Assembly (NCBI GenBank): GCA_023426125.1
Contig: JAFABI010000090.1
Location: 124,001 to 188,000 of the forward strand
DNA: 64,000 nucleotides
Direction: 5' to 3'
DNA from: Bacillota bacterium
GTDB lineage: Bacteria > Bacillota > Clostridia > Acetivibrionales > DTU013
The first letter of the stretch is position 1. Every line of letters starts with the position of its first letter. The notes below the pieces were generated by a model. It did no database searches, was not told the DNA's origin, and saw only the letters and a list, made by a program, of their open reading frames with translations. Shown here piece after piece: positions 49,500 through 57,901 of the stretch. The position numbers and the translations under genes were made by a program.

Positions 49500-50558
49500 A
49501 TGAATAAAGTAAAAGTTGCGGTGATCGGATGCGGCACAATTGCACGCAGCCAGCACATCCCTGCTTATGCAAAAAATCCGCAGGCGGAGATTAAATACCT
49601 TGTGGATATAATACCGGAACGTGCCGTGGAGCTTGCCGGGCAGTATGACGTACCTAATACTGCGGCAGACTACAAAGAAATATTGGCAGACGATGAAGTG
49701 ACTGCAGTTTCCGTATGCACCCCCAATAATTCACACGCAGCGATAGCCATTGATTGTCTGAATGCAGGCAAAAATGTTCTGTGTGAGAAGCCGGCTTCTG
49801 TAAGCTACAGCCTGGTTAAGGAGATGAAGGAGGCTGCCGACAGGAACGGGAAAATACTGAATATCGGCGTTGTCAACCGGTTTAACACAGCGGTAAATAA
49901 AATCAAGCAGATGATTGATAACGGAGAGCTGGGAAGGATCTACCACATTTATTGCTCTTTCCGGGCGCACCGGTCCATACCCGGCCTTGGAGGGCAGTTC
50001 ACAACCAGGGCAAAAGCAGGGGGAGGCGTACTCATCGACTGGGGAGTTCATTTCCTTGACCTGATCTTTTACTGTATCGGCCTGCCGAAAGTATTGACGG
50101 TGTCCGGAGAAATTTACGGCGAGCTGGGAAAGGATATGAAGAAATACTCTTATGTGGACATGTGGGCTGGGCCGCCGGATTACAACGGTGTTTACGATGT
50201 GGAAGATTTCGTGACCGGCTTTTTGCGTACGGCAGGACCCACAATAAGCCTGAACGGAGCCTGGGCTCAGAATATCGGTGAATCGGCCATGTTTGTCGAA
50301 TTCCTCGGAGACAAGGCGGGCATCAAACTGCAGTACGGGGGAGATTTCAAGGTCTATTCCGCCAAGGACGGAGTGCTCTATGAGACAGCGCCTTCCTTCA
50401 CGAAAGCCGATATGTTCTATGATGAGATTGACAGCTTCCTCAAGTGTTCGGCGGAAAACACCAAAAACAGGGCGAACATCGACCATGTGCTGGTCACATC
50501 GGAAGTGATGGAGGCCATTTACAGGTCGGCCCAGGTAAAGAAGGAGATTGTTTTATGA
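49500..50558 (+). CDS. Gfo/Idh/MocA-family oxidoreductase (first of three)
   Basis: A 352-residue NAD(P)-dependent dehydrogenase with V-I-G-C-G-T-I-A at 8-15, E96-K97-P98, and the catalytic D-W-G-V-H-F-L-D block near residue 180. I start at 49500, after AAAGGTGAGGG. It overlaps the next gene by four bases (ATGA). With the TIM-barrel protein it makes a pair often seen in oxidation of sugar hydroxyls and oxidative cleavage of glycosides. Substrate not predictable. Confidence 0.9.
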   Translation: MNKVKVAVIGCGTIARSQHIPAYAKNPQAEIKYLVDIIPERAVELAGQYDVPNTAADYKEILADDEVTAVSVCTPNNSHAAIAIDCLNAGKNVLCEKPASVSYSLVKEMKEAADRNGKILNIGVVNRFNTAVNKIKQMIDNGELGRIYHIYCSFRAHRSIPGLGGQFTTRAKAGGGVLIDWGVHFLDLIFYCIGLPKVLTVSGEIYGELGKDMKKYSYVDMWAGPPDYNGVYDVEDFVTGFLRTAGPTISLNGAWAQNIGESAMFVEFLGDKAGIKLQYGGDFKVYSAKDGVLYETAPSFTKADMFYDEIDSFLKCSAENTKNRANIDHVLVTSEVMEAIYRSAQVKKEIVL

Positions 50559-51418
50559 AAAAGATCGGTTTCATTGATTATTTTCTGGATGAATGGCATG
50601 CCGTCAATTATCCCCAATGGATCAGGGACAATTGCAAAAGAGTCGGGCGCGATTTCGACCTGAAGTATGCATGGGCTGAGACAGACCGTCCGGGAGGGCT
50701 GGATACCGCCGCATGGTGCGGCAAATATGGCGCGGAAGCCCTGACTTCAATCGAAGAGCTGGTAGAAAAGTCCGACTGTATCATTGTCCTGTCCCCCGAC
50801 AACCCCGAACAGCATGAAAAGCTCTCCCGCATTCCTTTGATGTCGGGGAAGCCGGTATACATTGATAAGACTTTTTCACCGGATTTGCAGTCCGGAGTGC
50901 GTATGTTTGAGCTGGCCGGGAAGTATTCGACGCCTATGTTTTCAAGCTCTGCGCTCCGGTTCGCAGAGGAGTTTTCCGGCTATCCCAACGACCTGGTGAA
51001 CAGGGCGTCCCTGGAGTATACCGCTACCCTTGGACCCGGGCGTTTTGAAAATTATTCCGTGCATCAATTGGAAATGATTGTTTCACTGATGGGGAGCGGA
51101 GTTAACCGGATCAAATCCCTGTCGACAGCGCATGCCCGGTCCCTGGTTCTGGAATATTCAGACGGGCGGAGGGCTTCCATGCTCCAGGTACAGGACGCTC
51201 CATTCCAGGCCTCCCTGCAGTTGAGGTCCGGAGAGGGGATCTTCATCGGCCAATGCTCCGATATCTTCCCCCGGCTGATTCATGGGATACTGGACTTTTT
51301 TGAAACAGGCAGGCCTCCTGTGCCCAGGGAAGAGACCCTGGAAATCATGGCTCTGATTGAAGCAGGCGGCAAGGCAATGGAAAATGACGACACATGGATT
51401 GCAGTGGACCATGCGTAA
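50555..51418 (+). CDS. Divergent Gfo/Idh/MocA-like protein lacking the canonical NAD and EKP motifs
   Basis: A 287-residue protein whose C-terminal part resembles Gfo/Idh/MocA proteins but whose landmarks are changed. The N-terminal strand is I-G-F-I-D-Y-F instead of a G-x-G-x-x-G loop. The E-K-P site reads D104-K105-T106 (Y-I-D-K-T-F-S-P). The catalytic D-x-G-x-H is replaced by a region containing S-V-H-Q-L-E-M-I. It may be a catalytic variant or a non-enzymatic partner of one of its neighbours. ATGA overlap with the preceding gene fixes its start and suggests a fixed stoichiometry. Ribosome binding site AAGGAG. Confidence 0.75.
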   Translation: MKKIGFIDYFLDEWHAVNYPQWIRDNCKRVGRDFDLKYAWAETDRPGGLDTAAWCGKYGAEALTSIEELVEKSDCIIVLSPDNPEQHEKLSRIPLMSGKPVYIDKTFSPDLQSGVRMFELAGKYSTPMFSSSALRFAEEFSGYPNDLVNRASLEYTATLGPGRFENYSVHQLEMIVSLMGSGVNRIKSLSTAHARSLVLEYSDGRRASMLQVQDAPFQASLQLRSGEGIFIGQCSDIFPRLIHGILDFFETGRPPVPREETLEIMALIEAGGKAMENDDTWIAVDHA

Positions 51419-51441
51419 AAACAGGAGATGCTTATTTACTG

Positions 51442-52497
51442 ATGCGGAAGAAATACCGGATTGTGCTGGTGGGCTGCGGGCAAATGGGAGCGGCGCATTT
51501 GAACGAAATCTATTACAGGGACGAAATTGAGATCAGCGGGGTAGTGGACATGCATCCGGAAAGGGCGCGGAGTTTTATGAAGCGGTATGGCGCCCTTTCC
51601 TGGGGTACCGATTATAGAAAATATTTGAAGGATGAAAATACCGATATTTTTATTATCGCCACCTATCCCTCAAGCCATTTGCAGATCCTGAAAAACTGTT
51701 TGGAATACAATAAAAATGTGCTCTGTGAAAAACCTATTACCACAAACCTTGCGGATGCCGGCGAGATGGTCAGGCTGGTGAAGGAGACAGAAGCAAAAGT
51801 GCTCATCGGCCATATACTGCGGCATAACAAAACCTATCAAAAAGTGGCGGAGCTGGTTCATCACGGCGGCATCGGCTGTCCGGTGGTCATGAGGATGGTT
51901 CAGAACCATCATACAAAGAATTGGGAAAGGTACAAAAAATTAATTCTGCAATCCTCTCCCATCATTGACTGCGGAGTGCACTACATCGATATCATGCATT
52001 GGTTTACAGGCTCCAGGGTAGCAAGCATTTCAGGCATCAAGGCAAGGACTGAGCCCGATCTCCCGGAGGACTGCTATAATTACGGCATGATCTGCGTTAC
52101 GTTTGAAGATGGTTCCGCAGCGTATTATGAAGCCGGATGGGGAAATACGGTTGCCGCGGAAAATGTCAAGGAATTTTTCGGCCCCAAAGGGCGGGTGCGG
52201 ATTGTGAATAAAAACGCCCGGGAATCGCATCAGGAAGAGGGAGATCTGATTGAATACTACACCTACCCAGACAGGGAGTACCGGATGATCAATGTGGATT
52301 CCAACGGGAAGCCCACCTGGGAACAGCTCTGTCATCTGATTGATATGATGGAAAAGGATGTACCTGCAGTTCCGTCCATTGATGAGGTATACAATGCGTT
52401 TGAATTGGCTGTAGTCGCGGATGAGGCTATCCGTACAGGTACTTTGGTCAATATGAAGGAGTTCCGCCAGCGGCAGCTCCATACTGCCGTTGTATGA
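51442..52497 (+). CDS. Gfo/Idh/MocA-family oxidoreductase (third of three)
   Basis: A 351-residue dehydrogenase with V-G-C-G-Q-M-G at 10-16, E96-K97-P98 and the catalytic I-I-D-C-G-V-H-Y-I-D-I-M-H block. I start at ATG 51442; GGAG lies 15 nt upstream, so translation may depend on the preceding gene. It is the last gene of the cluster. Substrate unknown, but three dehydrogenase-like genes in tandem suggest successive oxidation or reduction of one sugar or cyclitol. Confidence 0.9.
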   Translation: MRKKYRIVLVGCGQMGAAHLNEIYYRDEIEISGVVDMHPERARSFMKRYGALSWGTDYRKYLKDENTDIFIIATYPSSHLQILKNCLEYNKNVLCEKPITTNLADAGEMVRLVKETEAKVLIGHILRHNKTYQKVAELVHHGGIGCPVVMRMVQNHHTKNWERYKKLILQSSPIIDCGVHYIDIMHWFTGSRVASISGIKARTEPDLPEDCYNYGMICVTFEDGSAAYYEAGWGNTVAAENVKEFFGPKGRVRIVNKNARESHQEEGDLIEYYTYPDREYRMINVDSNGKPTWEQLCHLIDMMEKDVPAVPSIDEVYNAFELAVVADEAIRTGTLVNMKEFRQRQLHTAVV

Positions 52498-52513
52498 CAG
52501 AATAGAAGTTCGA

Positions 52514-52605
52514 GCGGGATATCGCGAGCATATCTCCCGCCCGGGATGCATGGTCGAGCAGCAAATGCAAGGCATTTGCGACCAGTCTCGTTGAAACGCT
52601 TAGGA
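52514..52605. repeat. Dispersed element with GAGCATATCTCCCGCC and TCGTTGAAAC (family D, copy 2)
   Basis: Shares the order GCGAGCATATCTCCCGCC ... TCGTTGAAAC ... GGTAAGGAA with 22811-22870. This copy has an extra internal hairpin (GGTCG...GCAAATGC / GCATTTGCGACC). It lies between the convergent dehydrogenase and AraC genes. Confidence 0.5.
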
Positions 52606-52615
52606 GGTAAGGAAG

Positions 52616-53488
52616 TTATGTTCTCTTGTTCAACAGCGCCTTGTACGTGGAAGGCGTACACTTTTTGAACCGTTTGAAATTCCGGATGAAGGACGAAAGG
52701 CTCCCGAAACCGCATTCATGGGCCACTTCCGTAATGGAATCCGATGTTCGCAGCATTCTTTCCGCCCGGTTGATCCGGTAAAACGTAAGATAATCCATAA
52801 AGGTCATACCGGTGGACTTCTTGAAAAGCCTGCAAAAGTGTGTTTTGCTTAGATTCGATGCGTTGGCCGCATCCAGCAGGGCAATCTCCTGGCAATAGCA
52901 TTGGTCGATGAGCAGAAAGGTTCTGTCCAGAACCTTCCTGGCCAGCTCCATATTTTCCCTGTCGACATACTCTATCCTGTACAGGCCTTCCCGTGCCAGG
53001 ATGCCGGTCAATTGATACAAGGCGGATCTGATGAAAAACTCGAAGGCTTCGGAGGTATCCGTCAATTCCCGGTGGATTGCCTTTAGAAGCTCTGAAATGC
53101 CATATTTATCTGCTAAATCTTTGCTTAACGGATTGGGGTAGATGACATGCTCGCCAAAGACATACGGTTTGTTCCGGCAGCTTGAGTCAATACTTTCCAA
53201 TACGTTTTCCGCATCAAACTGAACCACCAGGATTTCACTCTCACAGCCTTTGTAGCTGTAAGTCGAATGCAGCTGGTCTTTGCCGATAACGACAACATCC
53301 CCGGGCCCTACGGTAAAAAAGGTTTCGTTAATTTGCTGCTTTGCCTGGCCGCTGGCAAAATACAGGAGTTCGATTTCCGGATGCCAGTGGGGATGCGCTT
53401 CCAGGACGTCGTCAAAGGTATGGCGCAGAAAGCTTTTAATCCGGAATTTGTTATCGTTCATCACGATGTTTTCATAATACGATTTCAT
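52616..53488 (-). CDS. AraC-family regulator with cupin domain (convergent)
   Basis: A 290-residue protein. The cupin half has H-P-H-W-H-P-E-I-E-L-L-Y and V-G-P-G-D-V-V-V-I-G; the DNA-binding half has A-A-N-A-S-N-L-S-K-T-H-F-C-R-L-F-K and I-T-E-V-A-H-E-C-G-F-G-S. It faces the sugar cluster from the right and may be its second regulator, or regulate genes elsewhere. A hairpin followed by a T-run lies in its 5' leader. Confidence 0.88.
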   Translation of the reverse strand: MKSYYENIVMNDNKFRIKSFLRHTFDDVLEAHPHWHPEIELLYFASGQAKQQINETFFTVGPGDVVVIGKDQLHSTYSYKGCESEILVVQFDAENVLESIDSSCRNKPYVFGEHVIYPNPLSKDLADKYGISELLKAIHRELTDTSEAFEFFIRSALYQLTGILAREGLYRIEYVDRENMELARKVLDRTFLLIDQCYCQEIALLDAANASNLSKTHFCRLFKKSTGMTFMDYLTFYRINRAERMLRTSDSITEVAHECGFGSLSSFIRNFKRFKKCTPSTYKALLNKRT

Positions 53489-53520
53489 TCCATTCGCTCC
53501 TCAATATGACGGTGCATAAT

Positions 53521-53556
53521 GAAAAAATACGGTGCCTGTTGAAATGCAACAGGCAC
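53521..53556 (-). terminator. Terminator-like hairpin in the leader of the AraC gene
   Basis: On the minus strand GTGCCTGTTG and CAACAGGCAC form a perfect 10-bp stem, followed by CGTATTTTTTC. It is 33 bp upstream of the AraC start, so it is either an attenuator or the end of an upstream transcript. Confidence 0.65.
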
Positions 53557-53648
53557 TTTGTATATGCATATTTGCATTATAACATACTCGTACGATACCT
53601 GGAAGAATGGAGTTAAAGGGGAATGCCGGGCTTCTTCACTTTGCTTCG

Positions 53649-53680
53649 GCCTGGCGGCGCTCCGCCGGGCTTTTTGATTT
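53649..53680 (+). terminator. Rho-independent terminator-like hairpin
   Basis: GCCTGGCGG-CGCT-CCGCCGGGC (9-bp stem with one G-T pair) followed by TTTTTGATTTT. No plus-strand gene precedes it, so it may be the remains of a lost gene. Confidence 0.6.
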
Positions 53681-53707
53681 TCTGAATTCCGTTGGAGACA
53701 TTGCGAA

Positions 53708-53840
53708 ATGAAGCCTGAACAAGTGGTAAAAATGGCTCAGATTTTCAAAGCCCGAAAAGGTGATGCTGTTCATACTCCCGACGAGAATATTTTCGCCATG
53801 ATCGAAACGGGCGAAAACCTATGGAAGGTATTAAGGAAAG
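53708..53840 (+). pseudogene. Possible gene fragment interrupted by a family C palindrome
   Basis: About 44 codons from an ATG read like protein (M-K-P-E-Q-V-V-K-M-A-Q-I-F-K-A-R-K-G, then an acidic segment) before the frame enters the palindrome at 53840. A GGAG lies 12 nt before the ATG. I do not recognise the product. Confidence 0.3.
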
Positions 53841-53892
53841 GGGACACTCCTCAGGCCCCAAAGTCCTTTTCCTTGCTGAGGTATTGTCCCCT
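53840..53892. repeat. Palindromic element (family C-like, copy 3)
   Basis: GGGGACACTCCTCAG on the left pairs with CTGAGGTATTGTCCCC on the right. It lies just before the 3' end of the csxC-like gene. Confidence 0.6.
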
Positions 53893-53907
53893 TACATTAT
53901 TAGCAGC

Positions 53908-54741
53908 CTATTCGAGCTCAATCCTAATTGGGCAGTCATCTTTCGATTCATCCTGCTTGAAATGCGTGGGAAAATGCGGAATCTTTACCTGCTGGTTTTG
54001 GAGGAGTTTTATTTGCAAGAAGATTACCATTTTTTCGGTGAAGCTTTCAAAAGTATGTTCATTAAAGCACTCAGGCGATGACTTCACCCCGTCGTAAATA
54101 TCGGCTTCGAATATTTTTGCCTGCACCAGTTCGCAGAAAACTTTTTCTGAGAATACCTCCAGATGCTTAAATTCCTGTTCGCACGGGTCATGACCCAGTA
54201 AGGGGTGAGAACAGAGCTCACATGATTTGAAGCCGGAAGCAAAGTTTTCGACTTCGGAAGTAAATCCGCTTCCGAATATTTCCGGAGGGTTAACAAAGTC
54301 TATCTTTGTTACGCATTCAAAGGGGATATTGCAGGTCGTATGCCGTATGTCTCCGCTGATACACCCATTCTCAAAGCATGTATTCCGGAGGGTGGCATAT
54401 TCTATATTTTTTCTTACAAAGCCTTTGAGGAACAGCTTGCCATATACACATTTTCCGCCATGCTTTCCGTCCTTTTCATCAAAGATTGCGATAACTTTGC
54501 ATTGGTTCAGGAAAAGGTTTTTTTTGATCCTTTTAATCTCCAGTGCCGGTTCTTCAAGCTTTATTACCGATTCAACATCGATCTGTATATTGGGTTCAGC
54601 GAGTACAACAGGGATTTTTGCTACCAGTGGACCGTGTTTTCCGAAGGGCTCAAGTTTCTCGTTGTGGCATTCGCTCAATGTTTTGCTGGCAATGATTTTG
54701 GTCTCGCATTTATTTGTTTCCGGGACACTACCTCTAGACAT
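53908..54741 (-). CDS. CsxC-family (SPOCS/DUF3794-like) spore-surface protein
   Basis: A 277-residue protein with the family block I-P-V-V-L-A-E-P-N-I-Q-I followed by E-P-A-L-E-I-K-R-I-K-K-N and K-L-F-L-K-G-F-V-R-K-N-I-E-Y-A-T. Conserved Cys residues lie near H-T-T-C-N-I-P-F-E-C. CsxC of Clostridium sporogenes is an exosporium protein, and SPOCS domains occur in spore assembly factors, so a role in the outer spore layers is likely. No signal peptide. It is transcribed alone. This is one of the better pointers that the host forms spores. Confidence 0.8.
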   Translation of the reverse strand: MSRGSVPETNKCETKIIASKTLSECHNEKLEPFGKHGPLVAKIPVVLAEPNIQIDVESVIKLEEPALEIKRIKKNLFLNQCKVIAIFDEKDGKHGGKCVYGKLFLKGFVRKNIEYATLRNTCFENGCISGDIRHTTCNIPFECVTKIDFVNPPEIFGSGFTSEVENFASGFKSCELCSHPLLGHDPCEQEFKHLEVFSEKVFCELVQAKIFEADIYDGVKSSPECFNEHTFESFTEKMVIFLQIKLLQNQQVKIPHFPTHFKQDESKDDCPIRIELE

Positions 54742-54916
54742 TTACATAACATCCTTTCAATTTCTTTTTTTGTAATGATAAATTATATGTATTGTATAGT
54801 ATGATAGCTTCTAAAAAAGAGTGATTAAGTGAATGCATTATGTAAATAAAGTTAAATAATGTAATTTATCCAATATGGACATTGGCGATGTCAGACGGAC
54901 TTATGGCAAATTACAG

Positions 54917-55147
54917 CTAAGAGTTGATTATGTCCGCAAACAACTCGCATTCCATGCGTTCTCCTACTCCGATTGCATGAAAACCCATCCGTGGTTCATC
55001 AACAATGACTGCTCTATTAGTCTTTGACTGAAGCTTGACATTTTTGCTTTTCACAGTGTTGGTTTCGCTGCTTTGCGGTATATAGCCGAGACGCTTCCAG
55101 CAGCGTTCATTCATTTCTTCATTCCACTTTATTCTGTTAACTTTCAT
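54917..55147 (-). CDS. Hypothetical protein (76 aa), weakly supported
   Basis: An open frame with ATG and a weak TAAGG-type ribosome binding site about 9 nt upstream. It is rich in Asn, Lys and Glu in the first half and reads P-R-M-G-F-H-A-I-G-V-G-E-R-M-E-C near the end. No family recognised. It may be a truncated gene. Confidence 0.35.
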   Translation of the reverse strand: MKVNRIKWNEEMNERCWKRLGYIPQSSETNTVKSKNVKLQSKTNRAVIVDEPRMGFHAIGVGERMECELFADIINS

Positions 55148-55414
55148 AAAAATAGCCTTACATATAAATTCCTACTATAATTTATATGTAAAGTAGTAGA
55201 AACTTGTTACTACGGTATTCGTACAAAAATATTTTTATTTATGACATTTGAAAGGAAAAATAAGCATACCCTTTTGGAATTTCCTGCATTTTTATAAAAT
55301 CAGTGAATGCATATCTAGAAATATCTAATATAAAATTTCAATAAATGCTTCAAACTATAATTCATAGGATTGGTGAACCGGGGAACCGTAGCATTAAGCA
55401 CGGGTAAACTAAAA
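55148..55414. other. AT-rich leader region of the 46-residue gene
   Basis: No gene. Near 55374-55410 the sequence reads GGTGAACCGGGGAACCG, then an 11-base spacer and ACGGGTAAACT. This loosely recalls the 5' half of a ydaO-type (cyclic-di-AMP) aptamer, but the 3' consensus is missing. Confidence 0.25.
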
Positions 55415-55478
55415 CTTCCGCTGCAGGTTTTAAACAAATGAAGGCCCAGTGCGGACACATTTGTTCAAAAAGCGGAAG
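55415..55478 (+). promoter_or_regulatory. Long RNA hairpin in the 5' leader of the 46-residue gene
   Basis: CTTCCGCT (55415-55422) pairs with AGCGGAAG (55471-55478), TTTT with AAAA, and AACAAATG (55433-55440) with CATTTGTT (55458-55465). Together they give 20 paired bases with one five-base bulge. It ends 56 nt before the start codon. Confidence 0.6.
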
Positions 55479-55533
55479 GAATGGTTTTCAGTACGCTAAG
55501 CTGATATGATTTGAAATAAGAGGAGGTTTTTGT

Positions 55534-55674
55534 ATGAAAGGCTGGAATCCGTTTGGAAAAGTTGATATGGAGATAGGGAGCTTCCTGGAGAAATCCCCCT
55601 TTAACAAGGAATATCCCATGAAGGGGAAGAACAACAAAAAAGATGAATCCCAGGGGGAACAAAATAAGGAATAG
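55534..55674 (+). CDS. Small hypothetical protein (46 aa)
   Basis: ATG preceded by AGAGGAGG with 8-nt spacing, a nearly ideal site. The product starts M-K-G-W-N-P-F-G-K-V-D-M, has an amphipathic middle (I-G-S-F-L-E-K-S-P-F) and a Lys/Asn/Glu/Gln-rich tail. No membrane segment, signal or Cys. I do not recognise it. The strong ribosome binding site and structured leader suggest a real, regulated small protein. Confidence 0.65.
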   Translation: MKGWNPFGKVDMEIGSFLEKSPFNKEYPMKGKNNKKDESQGEQNKE

Positions 55675-55838
55675 CCTGCAAAAGGAAAAGTACATTATAC
55701 GATCCATACGTACTACTGCGGAAACCAGCTATGTTCCTTGCAAAAATACGGAAAACGCTTGGATAGACTGTTTTTGCAAGGTTAACCCGGCGGTTTTCGC
55801 CGTAGTGCCGCAGTAATGGATAGCTTTTAACAAGAGCA

Positions 55839-56408
55839 TTAGATGCTCCACAATTGCTTTTTTCCTGTAGATGCGCCCAGCGCTCCCGCACTCAATATTT
55901 CCATGATCTCCTCCTTGGTTTCAATGAGTCCGCCTGCGATCAAAGGAATGGAAAGCTCTCCCAGAATCCTCCGGATCACTCCGGGCATGACCCCGGGCAT
56001 AATCTCGATCATATCCGGCTTGACGGACTGGATGGTTTTGATTGAATTATCATAGGACAGGCTGTCGATCAGGAAGAACCTTTGAATGGTGAACATTCCT
56101 TTTTCCCTGGCATACTTGATACTGCTGCTTTTGGTGCTGATGATCCCATGGGGCCGGATGATTTCGCAAATATAGTCCACAGCCTTGTTATCCCTGCCCA
56201 GGCCTTCCAGAAAATCAATATGGATCAGTACCGTTTTCCCGGCAGACTTCACTTTGTCCACCATGGCATTCAGATTGAATATATCCGCATGCAATAGAAA
56301 GATTGCAGTCACCGGTGAAGCAATTGCCCCATCCAGGTCGCTTTCATTTCTTACTGCCGCTATGATTGGATTTTCCTCGATTTTTTCTATAATCTCACTA
56401 TGTTTCAT
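55839..56408 (-). CDS. glpP: Glycerol-3-phosphate-responsive antiterminator GlpP
   Basis: A 189-residue protein of the GlpP family, a TIM-barrel-like RNA-binding antiterminator. It has I-E-E-N-P-I-I-A-A-V-R near the N-terminus, L-I-H-I-D-F-L-E-G-L, I-S-T-K-S-S-S-I-K-Y-A, I-E-I-M-P-G-V-M-P, and I-A-G-G-L-I near the C-terminus. In Bacillus subtilis GlpP binds glycerol-3-phosphate and lets transcripts of glpFK and glpD read through leader terminators. No glycerol genes lie in this window, so its targets are elsewhere or it also controls itself. Confidence 0.92.
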   Translation of the reverse strand: MKHSEIIEKIEENPIIAAVRNESDLDGAIASPVTAIFLLHADIFNLNAMVDKVKSAGKTVLIHIDFLEGLGRDNKAVDYICEIIRPHGIISTKSSSIKYAREKGMFTIQRFFLIDSLSYDNSIKTIQSVKPDMIEIMPGVMPGVIRRILGELSIPLIAGGLIETKEEIMEILSAGALGASTGKKQLWSI

Positions 56409-56825
56409 GGATACAAAGTCTCCGGAACTTATACCTGGATTTTCCCACTGCAGGGGTGCCCGCGCCGCCAGGGTATCGTGGAATGGCCTGCCGCCCCGGT
56501 ATGGACGTCCCGCAAGCTGCGTGGGAATCTCTTTTTTTATGTAGCCAATCTGGAAAAGCTTTTATTGCACTTCTAGTATAACATACGGCTGAGGTATATC
56601 AAGGTTTAAAACCTTTTTTCTCCTTTCCGTTTTCAATAATTATGCATTGATCTCTGCAGCAATAACCGTTGCTTTGTGGCGGGCATGGGAAATGGTGGAT
56701 GCTTCCCTGAAAACGCGTAAGCTGCATAAGACCGGGAAAAAAAATTAACGAATGTCGGGATTTGACAGGTGCCGATCAATGTGATAAATTGATTTTACTT
56801 TTGGATTTCTGGGAGAAGTAAACAA
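56409..56825 (-). promoter_or_regulatory. Intergenic region with the glpP promoter
   Basis: Read on the minus strand, TTGATA, 16-bp spacer, TATACT lies at 56575-56602. The leader of about 160 nt contains a GC-rich stretch (56450-56525) with short inverted repeats (CCCACGCAGC/GCTGCGTGGG-like) that could form a structure. The rest of the region, toward the nucleoid-protein gene, has nothing I can support. Confidence 0.6.
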
Positions 56826-57839
56826 ATGAACAACGAAATTACGGTAAAAAAAGCAGTGCTCCATGTACTTGACACCAATTCGGGCATGCCCGTGCTTTCC
56901 CGCGGGGAGCTTGAGATAACCGGCGAATTGTCGGATTATCTGGCAAACCATCTGGATAAGATGCTGGAGGATCCGAACATGAAAAAGGCCGGGTTTACGG
57001 GAGAAGACAGCGGCATTCTCCGCCTGTGCAAATTACTGAACGACAACGAAGAGGACTTTCTGGCAATAACCACTGATGCCGCAAATAAGCTGTTCAATCT
57101 CATGCAGAGGCATATTGACATCCCATCGGCGGATCTGATCTGCTGCCTGGTGGAAATCAACGGAGCCAGGCACTTAGGCGTCATCAAGCTGAATTATAAG
57201 GCAGGCTTTACACACTGGGTAAATAACGCGGCAGAAGGCAGCGTCAATACCATCATACGGCACAGGACCCTCCTGCCCCAGGAAGGCCAGAAGCTGGAAG
57301 AATGCGCCCTGGTCAACCTTTCGGATTTCAGTATAAAGCTGCTGGAAAAACAATACGAAATCAATGGGGAGAAGGAATTTTACCTTGCCAAGTATTACCT
57401 GCAATGCAGCTGTGATCTGTCGGATAACGCAAAGCTCAAAATATTGGACAAGGTAACCAAAAGCATCAACAAGAAATACTTTGACGAGGATTTTGAGAAG
57501 GCGATAAAGGTGAAAAAGGCGGTAACCGAAAGCTTTGATGAAACTTCGTCCATACAGATCGACCGGATTGCGGACCAGGTTTTTGAAAAGGACGTGGCAA
57601 TCCGGCATGAATATGTAGAGGAAATAATGAAGGCGGGGATCAATGAGAAAGAGATTACCCTACCCGACAGGATAATTGAGAAAAAGTTCAAGACCCATAA
57701 AATCAAAACGGATACCGGCATCGAGATCGATTTTCCGCTGGAATATGCCGGGAACAGCGACAAGATAGAGTTTATCAACAACGCCGACGGCACCATTTCC
57801 ATTATCATCAAGAACATAGGGAGGATAACCAACAGGTGA
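56826..57839 (+). CDS. 37-kDa nucleoid-associated protein (NdpA/YejK family)
   Basis: A 337-residue protein with the NdpA-family opening (V-K-K-A-V-L-H-V-L-D) and blocks V-N-N-A-A-E-G-S-V-N-T-I-I and Y-L-A-K-Y-Y-L-Q in the middle. These proteins associate with the nucleoid; in Firmicutes the role is not established, and some members are encoded near defence or mobile genes. Ribosome binding site GGGAGAAG, 7 nt. It stands alone between glpP and the ABC transporter genes. Confidence 0.85.
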   Translation: MNNEITVKKAVLHVLDTNSGMPVLSRGELEITGELSDYLANHLDKMLEDPNMKKAGFTGEDSGILRLCKLLNDNEEDFLAITTDAANKLFNLMQRHIDIPSADLICCLVEINGARHLGVIKLNYKAGFTHWVNNAAEGSVNTIIRHRTLLPQEGQKLEECALVNLSDFSIKLLEKQYEINGEKEFYLAKYYLQCSCDLSDNAKLKILDKVTKSINKKYFDEDFEKAIKVKKAVTESFDETSSIQIDRIADQVFEKDVAIRHEYVEEIMKAGINEKEITLPDRIIEKKFKTHKIKTDTGIEIDFPLEYAGNSDKIEFINNADGTISIIIKNIGRITNR

Positions 57840-57901
57840 TTTGCCGCCTTTTTTGCCTGCGCTTGGTTTGATGCCGGCCAAAACCAAGCTGCATTCAACC
57901 G

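Noticed and set aside
55370..55530. Cyclic-di-AMP (ydaO) riboswitch
   Set aside because: Only the GGGGAACCG and GGGTAAACT parts are loosely similar. The highly conserved 3' block with CAGCTAAC is absent, so it is kept only as a remark.
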